From positions 496,001 through 560,000 of the forward strand of contig NZ_JAPMLT010000001.1 of assembly GCF_026410385.1 (NCBI RefSeq): 64,000 nt of DNA, written 5' to 3'. This document shows, one piece after another, positions 26,620 to 35,418 of this stretch. Source of the stretch: Tumebacillus lacus (GTDB lineage Bacteria; Bacillota; Bacilli; Tumebacillales; Tumebacillaceae). A program made the position numbers and the translations under genes. Under the pieces are notes generated by a model. That model ran no database searches and was not told the origin of the DNA. It saw nothing but the letters and a program-made list of their open reading frames with translations. How positions within the stretch are numbered: the first letter of the stretch is position 1; every line of letters starts with the position of its first letter.

Positions 26620-27186
26620 ATGAACTTTGATGACAACCAGCCGAAAGACCCCTTTCAAGGCTTTCGCGGCATGACCAACATGAACGAACAGTTGCGACGC
26701 ATGTTCGGTCCGCAATTTTTGCAGAACATGATGAAGCAGTTGCCGATGCAAGAACTGAATGCGCTGCAGAACATGCCGGAGTGGACCCACATGTTCGGCA
26801 CCGAAGCGACCGATGTCAACACCGCCAAAACGAAGGGCGCTCTTCCGCGCATCGACATCTACCAGACGCGGCAAGAGGTCGTCGCCGTCGTCGAGCTGCC
26901 AGGGCTGACCTCCCCGCAGGACGTGGAACTGCAGGTCAAACCGGAGACGCTGACGGTCAGCGGCTCGTTGGAAGGCCGCTTTGCCTCGTTCCGTAAAGAT
27001 CGCTTCTACCTCGATGAGCGCTTCCGGGGCTCTTTTGAGCGCACCGTGAGCCTTCCTGTCCGAGTGCGGCCCCAGCAGGCGCGGGCGCAGTACAAGAACG
27101 GACTGCTGGAGATCCGCATCATCAAGGACACGCGCAAAGGCACCGGCAAAAGCGGCGGCCATGCCATTCCCGTCGACTTCGCTTGA
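26620..27186 (+). CDS. Hsp20/alpha-crystallin family small heat-shock protein
   Basis: A 188-residue chaperone-like protein. An 80-residue N-terminal arm rich in Met, Gln and Asn precedes an alpha-crystallin domain (about 80-175; PRIDIYQTRQEVVAVVELPG at its start and the A-x-x-x-n-G-L motif QYKNGLLEIRI near the end). An AGGTG site lies 7 nt before the ATG. It would hold unfolded proteins; the Met-rich arm resembles spore-coat Hsp20 proteins of Bacilli, so a sporulation role is possible. Confidence 0.85.
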   Translation: MNFDDNQPKDPFQGFRGMTNMNEQLRRMFGPQFLQNMMKQLPMQELNALQNMPEWTHMFGTEATDVNTAKTKGALPRIDIYQTRQEVVAVVELPGLTSPQDVELQVKPETLTVSGSLEGRFASFRKDRFYLDERFRGSFERTVSLPVRVRPQQARAQYKNGLLEIRIIKDTRKGTGKSGGHAIPVDFA

Positions 27187-27240
27187 ACATCCGATCCTCG
27201 TCGACTTCGGGTGAACATCGTCGGAGCTTGGCTGTATGAA

Positions 27241-27274
27241 AAACGACCGTGACGACAAAATGCCACGGTCGTTT
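27241..27274. terminator. Bidirectional terminator between hsp20 and the 70-residue protein gene
   Basis: Eleven-bp stem (27241-27251 and 27264-27274) with T-runs on both outer sides, serving both convergent genes. Confidence 0.85.
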
Positions 27275-27288
27275 TTTCTGCATTCCGG

Positions 27289-27501
27289 TTACGTCCAGAC
27301 GTCTTCGCCTTGGAGCGCCTCCGCGTCGATCTCCCCTTCTTCGACGGAGATCTCGCCTTTCTGGAACGCCTCATGGAACCAGTAAGCCAGCGAGTCGACC
27401 GCGTCCGAGACGGGCAGATCGGCCGCCTTGACGTCGTTCAGGATCTGAAAGATGTGTTGCACCGACTCTTCTTGACCTTGTTGATCTTCGCGATTGTACA
27501 T
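27289..27501 (-). CDS. Small acidic hypothetical protein
   Basis: A 70-residue acidic soluble protein without membrane segments or cysteines; I recognise no family. The ATG at 27501 follows GGAGGG with about 8-nt spacing, which decides against the longer frame to 27591 that would run into the hfq terminator. It is monocistronic between two terminators. Confidence 0.65.
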   Translation of the reverse strand: MYNREDQQGQEESVQHIFQILNDVKAADLPVSDAVDSLAYWFHEAFQKGEISVEEGEIDAEALQGEDVWT

Positions 27502-27552
27502 GAGAGCAGCCCTCCTTTTCACTCTCCATTCTGCCCACTCCGGCGAGAAAAT

Positions 27553-27589
27553 AAAAAAAGAGACGTTTCCGGGAGCGGAAACGCCTCTC
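27553..27589 (-). terminator. Terminator of the mutS-mutL-miaA-hfq operon
   Basis: Stem GAGACGTTTCC with GGAAACGCCTCTC (one bulge) followed on the minus strand by T7, 20 bp after the hfq stop codon. Confidence 0.85.
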
Positions 27590-27608
27590 AAGCGTTTATG
27601 TCAAACGC

Positions 27609-27839
27609 TTACTCGCCAGCGTGGAAGCTTACGTTCTTCATCGGGGTAAAGGTGGAGATCGCGTGCTTGTACACCATTTGTTGCTTGCCTTCCGACTCGA
27701 CGATGATCGTAAAGTTGTCGAACGCCTTCACGATGCCGCGGATTTGGAAGCCGTTCACGAGGTAAATGATCACCGGGATGTTGTCTTTGCGAATTTGGTT
27801 GAGAAAGTGGTCTTGGATGTTGATCTGTTGTTTGTTCAC
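27609..27839 (-). CDS. hfq: RNA chaperone Hfq
   Basis: A 76-residue Sm-like protein that forms hexamers and binds A/U-rich RNA. The Sm1 region ([21 protein letters not shown]) and the Sm2 signature YKHAISTF near residue 60 are both present. The GTG at 27839 lies 8 nt after a GGGGG run; the ATG at 27854 has no ribosome site. Last gene after mutS-mutL-methyltransferase-miaA, the usual Bacilli order. Confidence 0.95.
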   Translation of the reverse strand: MNKQQINIQDHFLNQIRKDNIPVIIYLVNGFQIRGIVKAFDNFTIIVESEGKQQMVYKHAISTFTPMKNVSFHAGE

Positions 27840-27888
27840 TGGATTTACCCCCATGTCTGTCTTTTTATATAAGTTATTCGAAGTGATG

Positions 27889-28833
27889 TTAGATAATTCC
27901 TGCTGCCCACCGTTCGATTTCCTGCAAACGGTGCTCAGATGTGGTCTGCATCACATCGAACCACTTGATCTGCGTCTCCCGCCGCCACCACGAGAGTTGG
28001 CGTTTGGCATAGCGACGCGATCCTTGTTTGACCGCCTCGACCGCTTCCTCATAGGTCAGGCGGCCTTCGAGATGATCGACGATCTCCTTGTAGCCGATCG
28101 CCTGCATGCTCTGCAGGTCGCGGTGATACCCCCTGTCGAGCAGGCGGCGCACTTCATCCAGCAGACCTTGTTCGACCATGATGTCGACGCGGCGGTTGAT
28201 CCGTTCGTAGAGCACCTGCCGATCTTCGACAGACAGACCGTAGACGGCGTGGTCGTATTTGGTCTCCGTCGGCTCCTCCTGATAGGATTCGGACATCGGG
28301 ACGCCGGTGGAAAGGTAGACTTCGAGCGCGCGAATCACCCGTTTGGTGTCGTTTGGATGCAGCCGCTCGGCCGTCTTGGGATCTGCTTCTTGCAAACGCT
28401 TATGTAAGGCCGCTGCGCCTTCTCGCTCCGCAAATGCGCTCAGTTCATCGCGCACTTCCGGAACGATGCGCACCGGGGTAAAGTCCAGATGGTCGGTCAA
28501 CGCTTTGACATACAACATCGTGCCCCCGGCGACGATGGGCAGTTTGCCGCGACTGTGCATGTCGCGGATCACCCCGTCGGCGTATTTCTGAAAATCGGCC
28601 ACCGTAAACGGCTGGTCCGGGTCGACGAGGTCGAGTCCGTAGTGCGGCACGCCCTGCATCTCCTCCGGTGTCACCTTGGCGGTGCCGATATCCATGCCTC
28701 GATAGATCTGCATCGAATCGGCGGAGAGGATCTCTCCGTCAAACCGTTTCGCGCACTCGATGCTAAAGGCGGTCTTCCCCACGGCTGTCGGGCCGACGAG
28801 GATCAAGAGGCGCGGTTTCTCCCCTGTCTTCAT
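27889..28833 (-). CDS. miaA: tRNA dimethylallyltransferase MiaA
   Basis: A 314-residue enzyme that transfers a dimethylallyl group from DMAPP to N6 of A37 in tRNAs reading UNN codons. The P-loop [11 protein letters not shown] (residues 13-23), [15 protein letters not shown] near 36 and [10 protein letters not shown] near 103 are conserved. It supplies the i6A that MiaB (35415-36902) methylthiolates. Its ATG overlaps the stop codon of the methyltransferase gene by 4 bp. Confidence 0.95.
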   Translation of the reverse strand: MKTGEKPRLLILVGPTAVGKTAFSIECAKRFDGEILSADSMQIYRGMDIGTAKVTPEEMQGVPHYGLDLVDPDQPFTVADFQKYADGVIRDMHSRGKLPIVAGGTMLYVKALTDHLDFTPVRIVPEVRDELSAFAEREGAAALHKRLQEADPKTAERLHPNDTKRVIRALEVYLSTGVPMSESYQEEPTETKYDHAVYGLSVEDRQVLYERINRRVDIMVEQGLLDEVRRLLDRGYHRDLQSMQAIGYKEIVDHLEGRLTYEEAVEAVKQGSRRYAKRQLSWWRRETQIKWFDVMQTTSEHRLQEIERWAAGII

Positions 28834-29630
28834 GCGTCTGTCCCTCCGATCTCGATGATGCCGTAGTTGGTCGAGCCGCTCGATCTGCGCGGTTTGACAA
28901 AGCCGAGACGGTCAAATTCTTTGGAATACCAGCGCTCTTTGAGCACGATGCGCCTTCTGGCGACACGGCGCGCCTCCCGGATCGCTTCCACGGAGAGCGG
29001 GCTGTCGTCGCCGAGCACGCGCAACGGCTCGATGGCGTTCGACTCCTGCACCGTGCGGCGAAACATCGGGTCGAAGTAGATGACGTCGACCGAGCGGTCC
29101 GGCTGGGCGCGCAGATAGTCGAGGTGATCGGCGTAGAATACTTCCACGCGGCGCATCGCCCGGTTGACCTCCGGCACGTCGACCGTAAATTCTTGCAGAC
29201 CCCGCCGCACCAGCGCAGCGATCACAGGGGAGGCTTCGAGGCCGATCACCCGCCCTGCATCGCCGACCGCATGTGCGAAGACAATCGAGTCGGAGCCAAG
29301 CCCAAGCGTGCAGTCCAGCACGGTATCGCCCGGTCCGACTCCCGCATGTTCGATCACTAAGTCATTCTCGCCAGATCTCAGGCGCTTAATTCTTGTATTT
29401 GCCATACTCGGGTGAAAAAAGAATTCCCGACCCTCGAGATAGAGTTTCACCTGATCGCTGACGACCAGCAGTCCGTTTGCGCCGTAGCGGTCTTGGAGTT
29501 TCTCCAGACCCAGCTTGCGGCGCTGGATGTAGGTGCCGCCGATCTCGGCGCAATACTCGTGAGCCAGGGCGACGTAGGCGGGCTTTTCTTTCAGCCCGGT
29601 CGTCACGTACAGATTGTGCGGCTCGATCAA
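28830..29630 (-). CDS. Class I SAM-dependent methyltransferase, RsmJ/YhiQ-like
   Basis: A 266-residue putative methyltransferase. The SAM site is TVLDCTLGLGSDS near residue 103 followed by the acidic loop VIGLEASP, and YFDPMF near 185 is an NPPY-like catalytic motif. N-terminal LYVTTGLKEKPAYVALA is conserved in Firmicute homologues found between mutL and miaA. TTG at 29630 directly follows the mutL stop codon with AGGGTGATG as ribosome site. RNA, probably rRNA, is the likely substrate. Confidence 0.75.
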   Translation of the reverse strand: MIEPHNLYVTTGLKEKPAYVALAHEYCAEIGGTYIQRRKLGLEKLQDRYGANGLLVVSDQVKLYLEGREFFFHPSMANTRIKRLRSGENDLVIEHAGVGPGDTVLDCTLGLGSDSIVFAHAVGDAGRVIGLEASPVIAALVRRGLQEFTVDVPEVNRAMRRVEVFYADHLDYLRAQPDRSVDVIYFDPMFRRTVQESNAIEPLRVLGDDSPLSVEAIREARRVARRRIVLKERWYSKEFDRLGFVKPRRSSGSTNYGIIEIGGTDA

Positions 29631-31691
29631 TTACATCACCCTTTTAAATTGCTTCTCCAGATCATAGTTCGACATGTGGATGATGATCGGACGACCGTGC
29701 GGGCAAGTGAACGGGTTGTCCAACTCGCGCAGTTGGTCGCACAGGGCGATCATCTCCGGCATCGACAACCATTGGTTGGCTTTGATCGCCGATTTGCAGG
29801 CTTTGGAGATCACTTTCGCTTCGATCAATTGGCGCGGATCTTGGGAGCGGCCTTCGAGCAAAAGTTCATCGATCAGCTCTTGGAGCAACGATTGGATCTC
29901 CAGCCCCTCCCAGATGTCCGGGACGGAGCGGACGAGGAACGTCGTGCCGCCGAACAGCTCGACTTCGATCTGGATGTCGGCGAGCATCGGGATCTTCTGT
30001 TCGAGTTGGGCGCTTTCAGCGGCGGTCAGTTCAAACGTCAACGGGACGAGCAACGGCATCGGACGGATCTCGCGCGCGTTGAGCTTTTTGGTGAATTTCT
30101 CGTACAGCACCTTTTCGTGCGCAGCGTGCTGGTCGATGATGAACAGCCCGGACTCGTCCTGCGCGATCACGTACATGCCGAGCGCCTGAGCGACCGGCCG
30201 AAACTGAGGGACCAGCGAGCGTTCCGCAGCCGGCTCCGCGGGTTCGGCAGGGGTCGGGGTCTGCACGTTCTCCGGTGGCAAAGGCGGTGTCAGAGTCGAG
30301 TGCATGAGAGCCCCAGCGACCTCGGCAAAGCCCGGGTGATCTGGAACGGCAGTCGTTTTGTCTATTGGCTTTCTGGACGAAAAGTCCTGTGCCGGGTTCG
30401 GCTCGGCCGGTCGACCGTAGGCGCTCATGGCGGCGTCGATCTGTTCCCGGCCGGGGTTGTCACGGTCGATGGGGTCGCGGCGGGTCGTGTAGGACTTCGC
30501 CAGCGGGGTCTCACGAACCAGCGAGCCGCCTTGCGGGAGCGGTTCGCGGTAGGCGGGGCCGTTGCTGCCCTGCTTGTACGGCGCCGGCGATGGTGCAGAC
30601 TCGCCTTTCCCCGCTTGAAAATCGAACCGGTCCTGCACCGTCTTTTCCTTCGGCTCGCCAGACGAGGTCTCCACCATTTTGGCGGTCGCTTTCGGGATGA
30701 ACGTCTGCACGGACAGTGCGCGCTCCACCGCTTGCTGCACCGCGTGTTGCACGTCTTTTTCCTCCGAGAAGCGGACTTCCAGCTTGTTTGGATGCACGTT
30801 GACGTCAACGAGGCTCGGATCGAGCTCGACTGCGATCACGCAGACCGGGTAGCGATTGATCGGCAGACGCGTGTGATACGCATTTTGCACCGCGTTCAAC
30901 AGCTGATAACTGCGCACATACCGCCCGTTCACCAAAAACGTGCAGTGGTTGCGGTTGGCCCGATTCAACTCCGGATAGCCAACCGCCCCGGTGATCTTGT
31001 AATCATAATCTGCCCATTCAATCGGCAACATCTGTTTCGCCATCTCATGCCCGTAGATCGCGGCGATGGTGTGCAGCAGATTGCCGTCCCCCGGCGTCTG
31101 AAGCAATTGCCGCCCGTTGTGGTACATCCGGAACGAGATCTGCGGATGAGCCAGCGCTTGCCGGTTGACGATGTCGATCATGTGGCCGAGCTCCGTCTGG
31201 ATCGTCTTGAGATATTTCAAGCGGGCCGGCGTGTTGAAAAAGAGATCGCGAACGGCGATGTCGGTGCCTTTTTTCGCTGCCGTCACCCCGTGCGTGATCA
31301 GGTGACCGCCTTCGATTTTGACGAGCGTGCCTTCGTTGGCCTCTTTCGTCCGCGTCTTGACCTCCGTCTTGGAGACGGAGGCGATCGACGGCAACGCTTC
31401 GCCCCGAAAGCCGAGCGTGCGGATGCGGAAGAGGTCTTTTTCACTTTTGATCTTCGAGGTCGCGTGCCGCTCAAACGCGGTCAGCGCGTCCTCCGGCTCC
31501 ATGCCGACGCCGTTGTCGGCCACCTTGATCAGATCGAGGCCGCCTTGCTCGACCTCGATCACCACCTCGGTGCTGCCGGCGTCGACAGCGTTCTCGACCA
31601 GCTCCTTGATCACCGATGCCGGGCGTTCGACCACTTCCCCGGCGGCGATCTTGTTGGCGAGCAGGTCGCTCAGGACTTGGATGTTCCCCAT
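29631..31691 (-). CDS. mutL: DNA mismatch repair protein MutL
   Basis: A 686-residue protein with an N-terminal GHKL ATPase (ELVENAVDAGS, DNGVGM, TLGFRGEALPS) and a C-terminal nuclease domain with DQHAAHEKVLYE, ACKSAIKA and CPHGRP, the zinc-site motifs of MutL endonucleases found where MutH is absent. The Pro-rich linker (about residues 340-480) is longer than in B. subtilis. The start lies 2 bp from the mutS stop codon. Confidence 0.96.
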   Translation of the reverse strand: MGNIQVLSDLLANKIAAGEVVERPASVIKELVENAVDAGSTEVVIEVEQGGLDLIKVADNGVGMEPEDALTAFERHATSKIKSEKDLFRIRTLGFRGEALPSIASVSKTEVKTRTKEANEGTLVKIEGGHLITHGVTAAKKGTDIAVRDLFFNTPARLKYLKTIQTELGHMIDIVNRQALAHPQISFRMYHNGRQLLQTPGDGNLLHTIAAIYGHEMAKQMLPIEWADYDYKITGAVGYPELNRANRNHCTFLVNGRYVRSYQLLNAVQNAYHTRLPINRYPVCVIAVELDPSLVDVNVHPNKLEVRFSEEKDVQHAVQQAVERALSVQTFIPKATAKMVETSSGEPKEKTVQDRFDFQAGKGESAPSPAPYKQGSNGPAYREPLPQGGSLVRETPLAKSYTTRRDPIDRDNPGREQIDAAMSAYGRPAEPNPAQDFSSRKPIDKTTAVPDHPGFAEVAGALMHSTLTPPLPPENVQTPTPAEPAEPAAERSLVPQFRPVAQALGMYVIAQDESGLFIIDQHAAHEKVLYEKFTKKLNAREIRPMPLLVPLTFELTAAESAQLEQKIPMLADIQIEVELFGGTTFLVRSVPDIWEGLEIQSLLQELIDELLLEGRSQDPRQLIEAKVISKACKSAIKANQWLSMPEMIALCDQLRELDNPFTCPHGRPIIIHMSNYDLEKQFKRVM

Positions 31692-31693
31692 CT

Positions 31694-34372
31694 CTATTCA
31701 CTTCCCCGCGCTTTTTGGTGCAGTTGATAGAGCATGTTCATCGCATCGAGCGGCGTCAAACGCATCACATCGAGCCCGCGCAGCTCCTCGACCACGGGAT
31801 GCTCCGCTGCAAACAGCGAGAGTTGCGACGACTGCGCGCTCGTTTGCGGCTCGACTGCCGCTTTGACTTCAGGCGCTGCTTCTGTTTTCACCTCGTACGT
31901 CGGAGCTGCTTCCCTGACCATTTCCGCCTGCGGGCTGACAGCAGACTGCACTTGGCCTTCTTCCAGTTCGGCCAGAATCTCCCGGGCGCGGGCCAATACG
32001 TCGTTTGGCAGCCCCGCCAGTTTTGCGACTTGAATCCCGTAGGAGCGGTCGGCCGCTTGCGGGAGGATCTTGCGCAGGAAGACGATGGTGTCGCCTTTTT
32101 CCTGCACGTGCGTCGAGTAATGCCGCACCCCCGCAAACGACTCCGTAAAGCGGGTCAACTCGTGATAGTGCGTCGCAAACAGCGTCTTGGCTCCCACTTT
32201 CGGATTTTCATGGAGAAACTCCACGACCGCCTGCGCGATGGAGATGCCGTCAAACGTCGAGGTGCCGCGCCCGATCTCATCGAGGATGATCAAGCTTTTG
32301 CGCGTCGCGTGATGCAGGATGTTTGCCAGCTCGACCATCTCGACCATAAACGTCGACTGGCCGCCTGCCAGATCGTCAGACGCCCCGATGCGCGTAAAGA
32401 CGCGGTCGACGATGCCGATCTCCGCATGATCGGCCGGGACGAAGCAGCCCATCTGAGCCAACAGCACGATCAACGCCACTTGGCGCATGTACGTCGATTT
32501 GCCCGCCATGTTCGGGCCGGTGATCAGCGCGATCTGGTGTGAACTGTTGTCGAGCAGTGTGTCGTTGGCGACGAACGGCTCGCCTTTGAGCATCGCTTCG
32601 ACGACCGGATGCCGTCCTTCGGTGATCAGGAGGCGGTCATCCGTCTCGATCTGCGGACGGGTGTAGCGGCGGTTGGCCGACACGGTCGCCAGCGATTGCA
32701 GGCAGTCAATCTGCGCGATCGCCTCGGCCGCCTGCTGGATCTGACCGAGAGCGCCTGCCACCTCGTCGCGGACTTCGACGAAGAGCTGGTATTCCAGATC
32801 GACCATCTTTTCTTCCGCTTCGAGGATCAGCGATTCTTTTTCTTTCAGTTCCGGCGTGATGTAGCGCTCGCCGTTGGTCAGGGTCTGTTTGCGCTCGTAG
32901 GTCGCCGGGACGTGTTGGATATTCGCCTTCGAGACTTCGAGGTAGTAGCCGAACACTTTGTTAAATCCGACTTTCAGCGAGCGGATGCCGGTCTTTTCCC
33001 GCTCCTCCTGCTCCAGCGTGGCGATCCAGCGCTTGCCGTCCCGGGAGGCGGTCTTCAGCGTGTCGAGGTGGTCGTGGTAGCCGTCGCGGATCACGTTGCC
33101 ATCCTTGACCGAGACCGGAGGCTCGTCAACGATGGCTCGCTGCACGAGGTCGACCAGTTCATCAAAGTCTTGGATCTTGTCGGCGATCTGGCGCAAAAGC
33201 CCCGCCTCTGCGGAGAGCAGCCGCCCTTTCAGCGCGGGCAAGACCGCCAGCGACGAGGCGATGGCGAGCAGATCGCGGGCGTTGGCCGAGCCGTACGCGA
33301 CGCGGGCCACCAGTCGCTCCAGATCGTACACCTGATCGAGCAACTGGCGCATGTCGGCGCGCAACATCAACTGCCCGTGCAACTCCTGCACCGCGTCCAG
33401 CCGTTCCTCGATCCGCGCCTTGTTGGCCAGCGGACGCTCGACATAGCGGCGCAGCAAGCGTCCGCCCATCGCCGTCACCGTCTCGTCGAGCAGGCCGAGC
33501 AGCGAGCCGTGCTTGCCTTTGTCCCGCAGCGTCTCGACCAGTTCGAGGTTGCGGCGGGTGAAGGAGTCCAGCGTCATGTATTCATCGCTGGTGATATAGG
33601 CGGGCATTTTCAGATGGTGCAGATTGCGCTTTTGTGTAACCTCCAGATACGCGAGCAGCATCCCCGCCGCTCCCACCGCCAACGGATTGCGGGCAAGGCC
33701 GAACGAGTCCAGCGAGATCACTTCAAAATGAGCGAGCAGCACCTCGGTCGCCCGGTCGGTGCGATGCGTTTTTTCTTCCCCGCTCGTCAGGACCGAGCCG
33801 AGCAGATCTTTCATCGTCTGTGCATACAGCGCGTCCTTCTCCCCGGCCGGCACCACGATCTCCGCCGGTTGATGGCGCAGCATTTCGTCGAGCATCGCCT
33901 GCTCGGTGTCGTGCTCGACGACGAGCAGTTCCCCGGTGGTCAGGTCGCAAAACGACAGCCCGTAGCGGCCGTTCGTTTCCACACAGGAAGCCAGATAGCG
34001 GTTGGCCTTTTCCTGCAACACTTTGCTCTCCATCACCGTGCCCGGCGTGACAACGCGCACGACCTCGCGCTTGACGATGCCTTTGGCGGCGCCTGCGTCC
34101 TCGACCTGTTCGCAGATCGCGACTTTATAGCCTTTTTCCACGAGGCGCAACACATAGTTTTCCGAGGAATGGTGCGGGACGCCGCACATCGGGATCTTTT
34201 CGCCGATCCCGCCTTCGCGACCGGTCAGCGTGATCTCCAGTTCGCGGGACGCCGTCACCGCATCTTCAAAGAACAGTTCATAAAAATCGCCCAAACGGAA
34301 AAACAGCAAAGCATCAGGGACCCCTGCTTTGACAGCCAAATATTGTTCCATCATCGGTGTATAACGTGCCAT
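31694..34372 (-). CDS. mutS: DNA mismatch repair protein MutS
   Basis: An 892-residue mismatch-binding ATPase. GDFYELF near residue 27 carries the Phe-x-Glu mismatch wedge; Walker A GPNMAGKSTYMR is near 620 and DEIGRGTSTFDG near 695. QLSLF near the C-terminus is a beta-clamp binding motif. An N-terminal MMEQYLAVK start is standard. A TATAAT box lies about 50 bp upstream at 34424-34429. First gene of mutS-mutL-methyltransferase-miaA-hfq. Confidence 0.97.
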   Translation of the reverse strand: MARYTPMMEQYLAVKAGVPDALLFFRLGDFYELFFEDAVTASRELEITLTGREGGIGEKIPMCGVPHHSSENYVLRLVEKGYKVAICEQVEDAGAAKGIVKREVVRVVTPGTVMESKVLQEKANRYLASCVETNGRYGLSFCDLTTGELLVVEHDTEQAMLDEMLRHQPAEIVVPAGEKDALYAQTMKDLLGSVLTSGEEKTHRTDRATEVLLAHFEVISLDSFGLARNPLAVGAAGMLLAYLEVTQKRNLHHLKMPAYITSDEYMTLDSFTRRNLELVETLRDKGKHGSLLGLLDETVTAMGGRLLRRYVERPLANKARIEERLDAVQELHGQLMLRADMRQLLDQVYDLERLVARVAYGSANARDLLAIASSLAVLPALKGRLLSAEAGLLRQIADKIQDFDELVDLVQRAIVDEPPVSVKDGNVIRDGYHDHLDTLKTASRDGKRWIATLEQEEREKTGIRSLKVGFNKVFGYYLEVSKANIQHVPATYERKQTLTNGERYITPELKEKESLILEAEEKMVDLEYQLFVEVRDEVAGALGQIQQAAEAIAQIDCLQSLATVSANRRYTRPQIETDDRLLITEGRHPVVEAMLKGEPFVANDTLLDNSSHQIALITGPNMAGKSTYMRQVALIVLLAQMGCFVPADHAEIGIVDRVFTRIGASDDLAGGQSTFMVEMVELANILHHATRKSLIILDEIGRGTSTFDGISIAQAVVEFLHENPKVGAKTLFATHYHELTRFTESFAGVRHYSTHVQEKGDTIVFLRKILPQAADRSYGIQVAKLAGLPNDVLARAREILAELEEGQVQSAVSPQAEMVREAAPTYEVKTEAAPEVKAAVEPQTSAQSSQLSLFAAEHPVVEELRGLDVMRLTPLDAMNMLYQLHQKARGSE

Positions 34373-34423
34373 ATAAAAAGGATTCCTCCCGATTTCGATC
34401 AGTTACCTTGTGAACATCCATCC

Positions 34424-34429
34424 ATTATA
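34424..34429 (-). promoter_or_regulatory. -10 box of the mutS operon
   Basis: Consensus TATAAT on the minus strand, 52 bp before the mutS ATG; the -35 region is weak. Confidence 0.45.
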
Positions 34430-34457
34430 ACAAAAAGAATCGGGGTCGTCCCTGTTC

Positions 34458-34892
34458 TCATGCGTCCCCAGGGCGAATTTCCTCCGCCTTCATCACGATA
34501 CGAGTGTGCGGGAGATGATAGAGACGATAAGATCGGTAACGCACGATCTCGACATCACGCGGCGAGTACTCGAACTTGAGATTGTTTTGATGCAGCCAAA
34601 AAGAGTCAGTCTCCGCGTCCACTTCCTCCACGAGGCCGACTGTGGTCTGATACTCTTTTTGCCAGACATGCGGCAAGTCGCGAAAAGCTGGCAGCATCGC
34701 GATTGTATAGGCGATGAGGACGCCAAAAACCGACGCCTTGATCAGCCTGCCCCGCCACCGGTCCTTCCAGCTCGACGACCGAAATTCCAGTCCTCTGTAT
34801 TCGCGAAACGCCGTGCTTGGAACCAGCAAGCAGAGGAACAAAACGGTCGATACGCACACGACCACCGCCAACGTTTGCAGATACTCGGTCAA
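34458..34892 (-). CDS. Hypothetical membrane protein with two N-terminal helices
   Basis: About 144 residues: two hydrophobic segments (about residues 7-26 and 48-66) followed by a soluble C-terminal half containing WLHQNNLKFEYSPRDVEIVRYRS. No family recognised. TTG at 34892 lies about 9 nt after GGAGGTG; the frame is open to 34910, which would put the ribosome site inside the coding region. It lies between the ricA-like terminator and mutS. Confidence 0.6.
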   Translation of the reverse strand: MTEYLQTLAVVVCVSTVLFLCLLVPSTAFREYRGLEFRSSSWKDRWRGRLIKASVFGVLIAYTIAMLPAFRDLPHVWQKEYQTTVGLVEEVDAETDSFWLHQNNLKFEYSPRDVEIVRYRSYRLYHLPHTRIVMKAEEIRPGDA

Positions 34893-34928
34893 GACTCGTG
34901 ACACCTCCACCCTTTGTCACACAAAGAA

Positions 34929-34968
34929 AAAAACAGAGTGCAACGGGAATTCCCTTTGCACTCTGTTT
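34929..34968 (-). terminator. Terminator of the miaB-ricA operon
   Basis: Thirteen-bp stem (34931-34943 and 34956-34968) flanked by A- and T-runs. Confidence 0.85.
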
Positions 34969-34986
34969 CTCTTTTTTCCGCTCTTT

Positions 34987-35418
34987 TTATACTGCGCAGC
35001 TCGAAGGGCCTTCACCGCCGCACAGTTCCGGACCGGTGCCCTCCTTGCCTGCGCAGCCCGTTGCCGGGCAGCAGCCACAGCCGCCGCCTTCCGACTCGGT
35101 GACGAGGTCGACGCGGTCGGACAGCACCGCCGCGAGGATCTTCGTGACGTGGGAGACCACTTCCGACAGACCCTCTTGCGCGATGGTGAAGCGGCGGACC
35201 ACGTCGAGTTGCTCCAACTCGTCGAGCAGGTGATCGACGTCTTCGCCGGTCGCCTGTTTTTGTTGCACCGCTTGGAGCAGGCCTTGCGCTTGTTCGTCGG
35301 TGCGCAGGTCTTGCTCCGCTTGTTTAAAGATCGACATCTCCAGCGTCTGCGTGACCATGCCTGCGATGTGTTGCGCCTTTTGTGCGAGTTGCGGACGTTC
35401 TTCTAACAGGATGTTCAT
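34987..35418 (-). CDS. YlbF/YmcA family protein (RicA-like)
   Basis: A 143-residue helical protein of the YlbF/YmcA family. In B. subtilis RicA, RicF and RicT form a complex with [4Fe-4S] clusters that helps RNase Y process mRNA and promotes sporulation and competence. The last 30 residues are rich in Cys and Gly (CGCC, C, C, C spaced through the tail), which would fit cluster binding. The position directly behind miaB matches RicA (YmcA). The start at 35418 overlaps the miaB stop codon (ATGA). Confidence 0.8.
   Translation of the reverse strand: MNILLEERPQLAQKAQHIAGMVTQTLEMSIFKQAEQDLRTDEQAQGLLQAVQQKQATGEDVDHLLDELEQLDVVRRFTIAQEGLSEVVSHVTKILAAVLSDRVDLVTESEGGGCGCCPATGCAGKEGTGPELCGGEGPSSCAV

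Noticed and set aside
29412..31727. 771-residue plus-strand open frame
   Set aside because: Antisense shadow of mutL; the mutL product has every expected motif.
31616..34579. Long plus-strand frames over mutS
   Set aside because: Antisense shadows of mutS, no recognisable domain or ribosome site.
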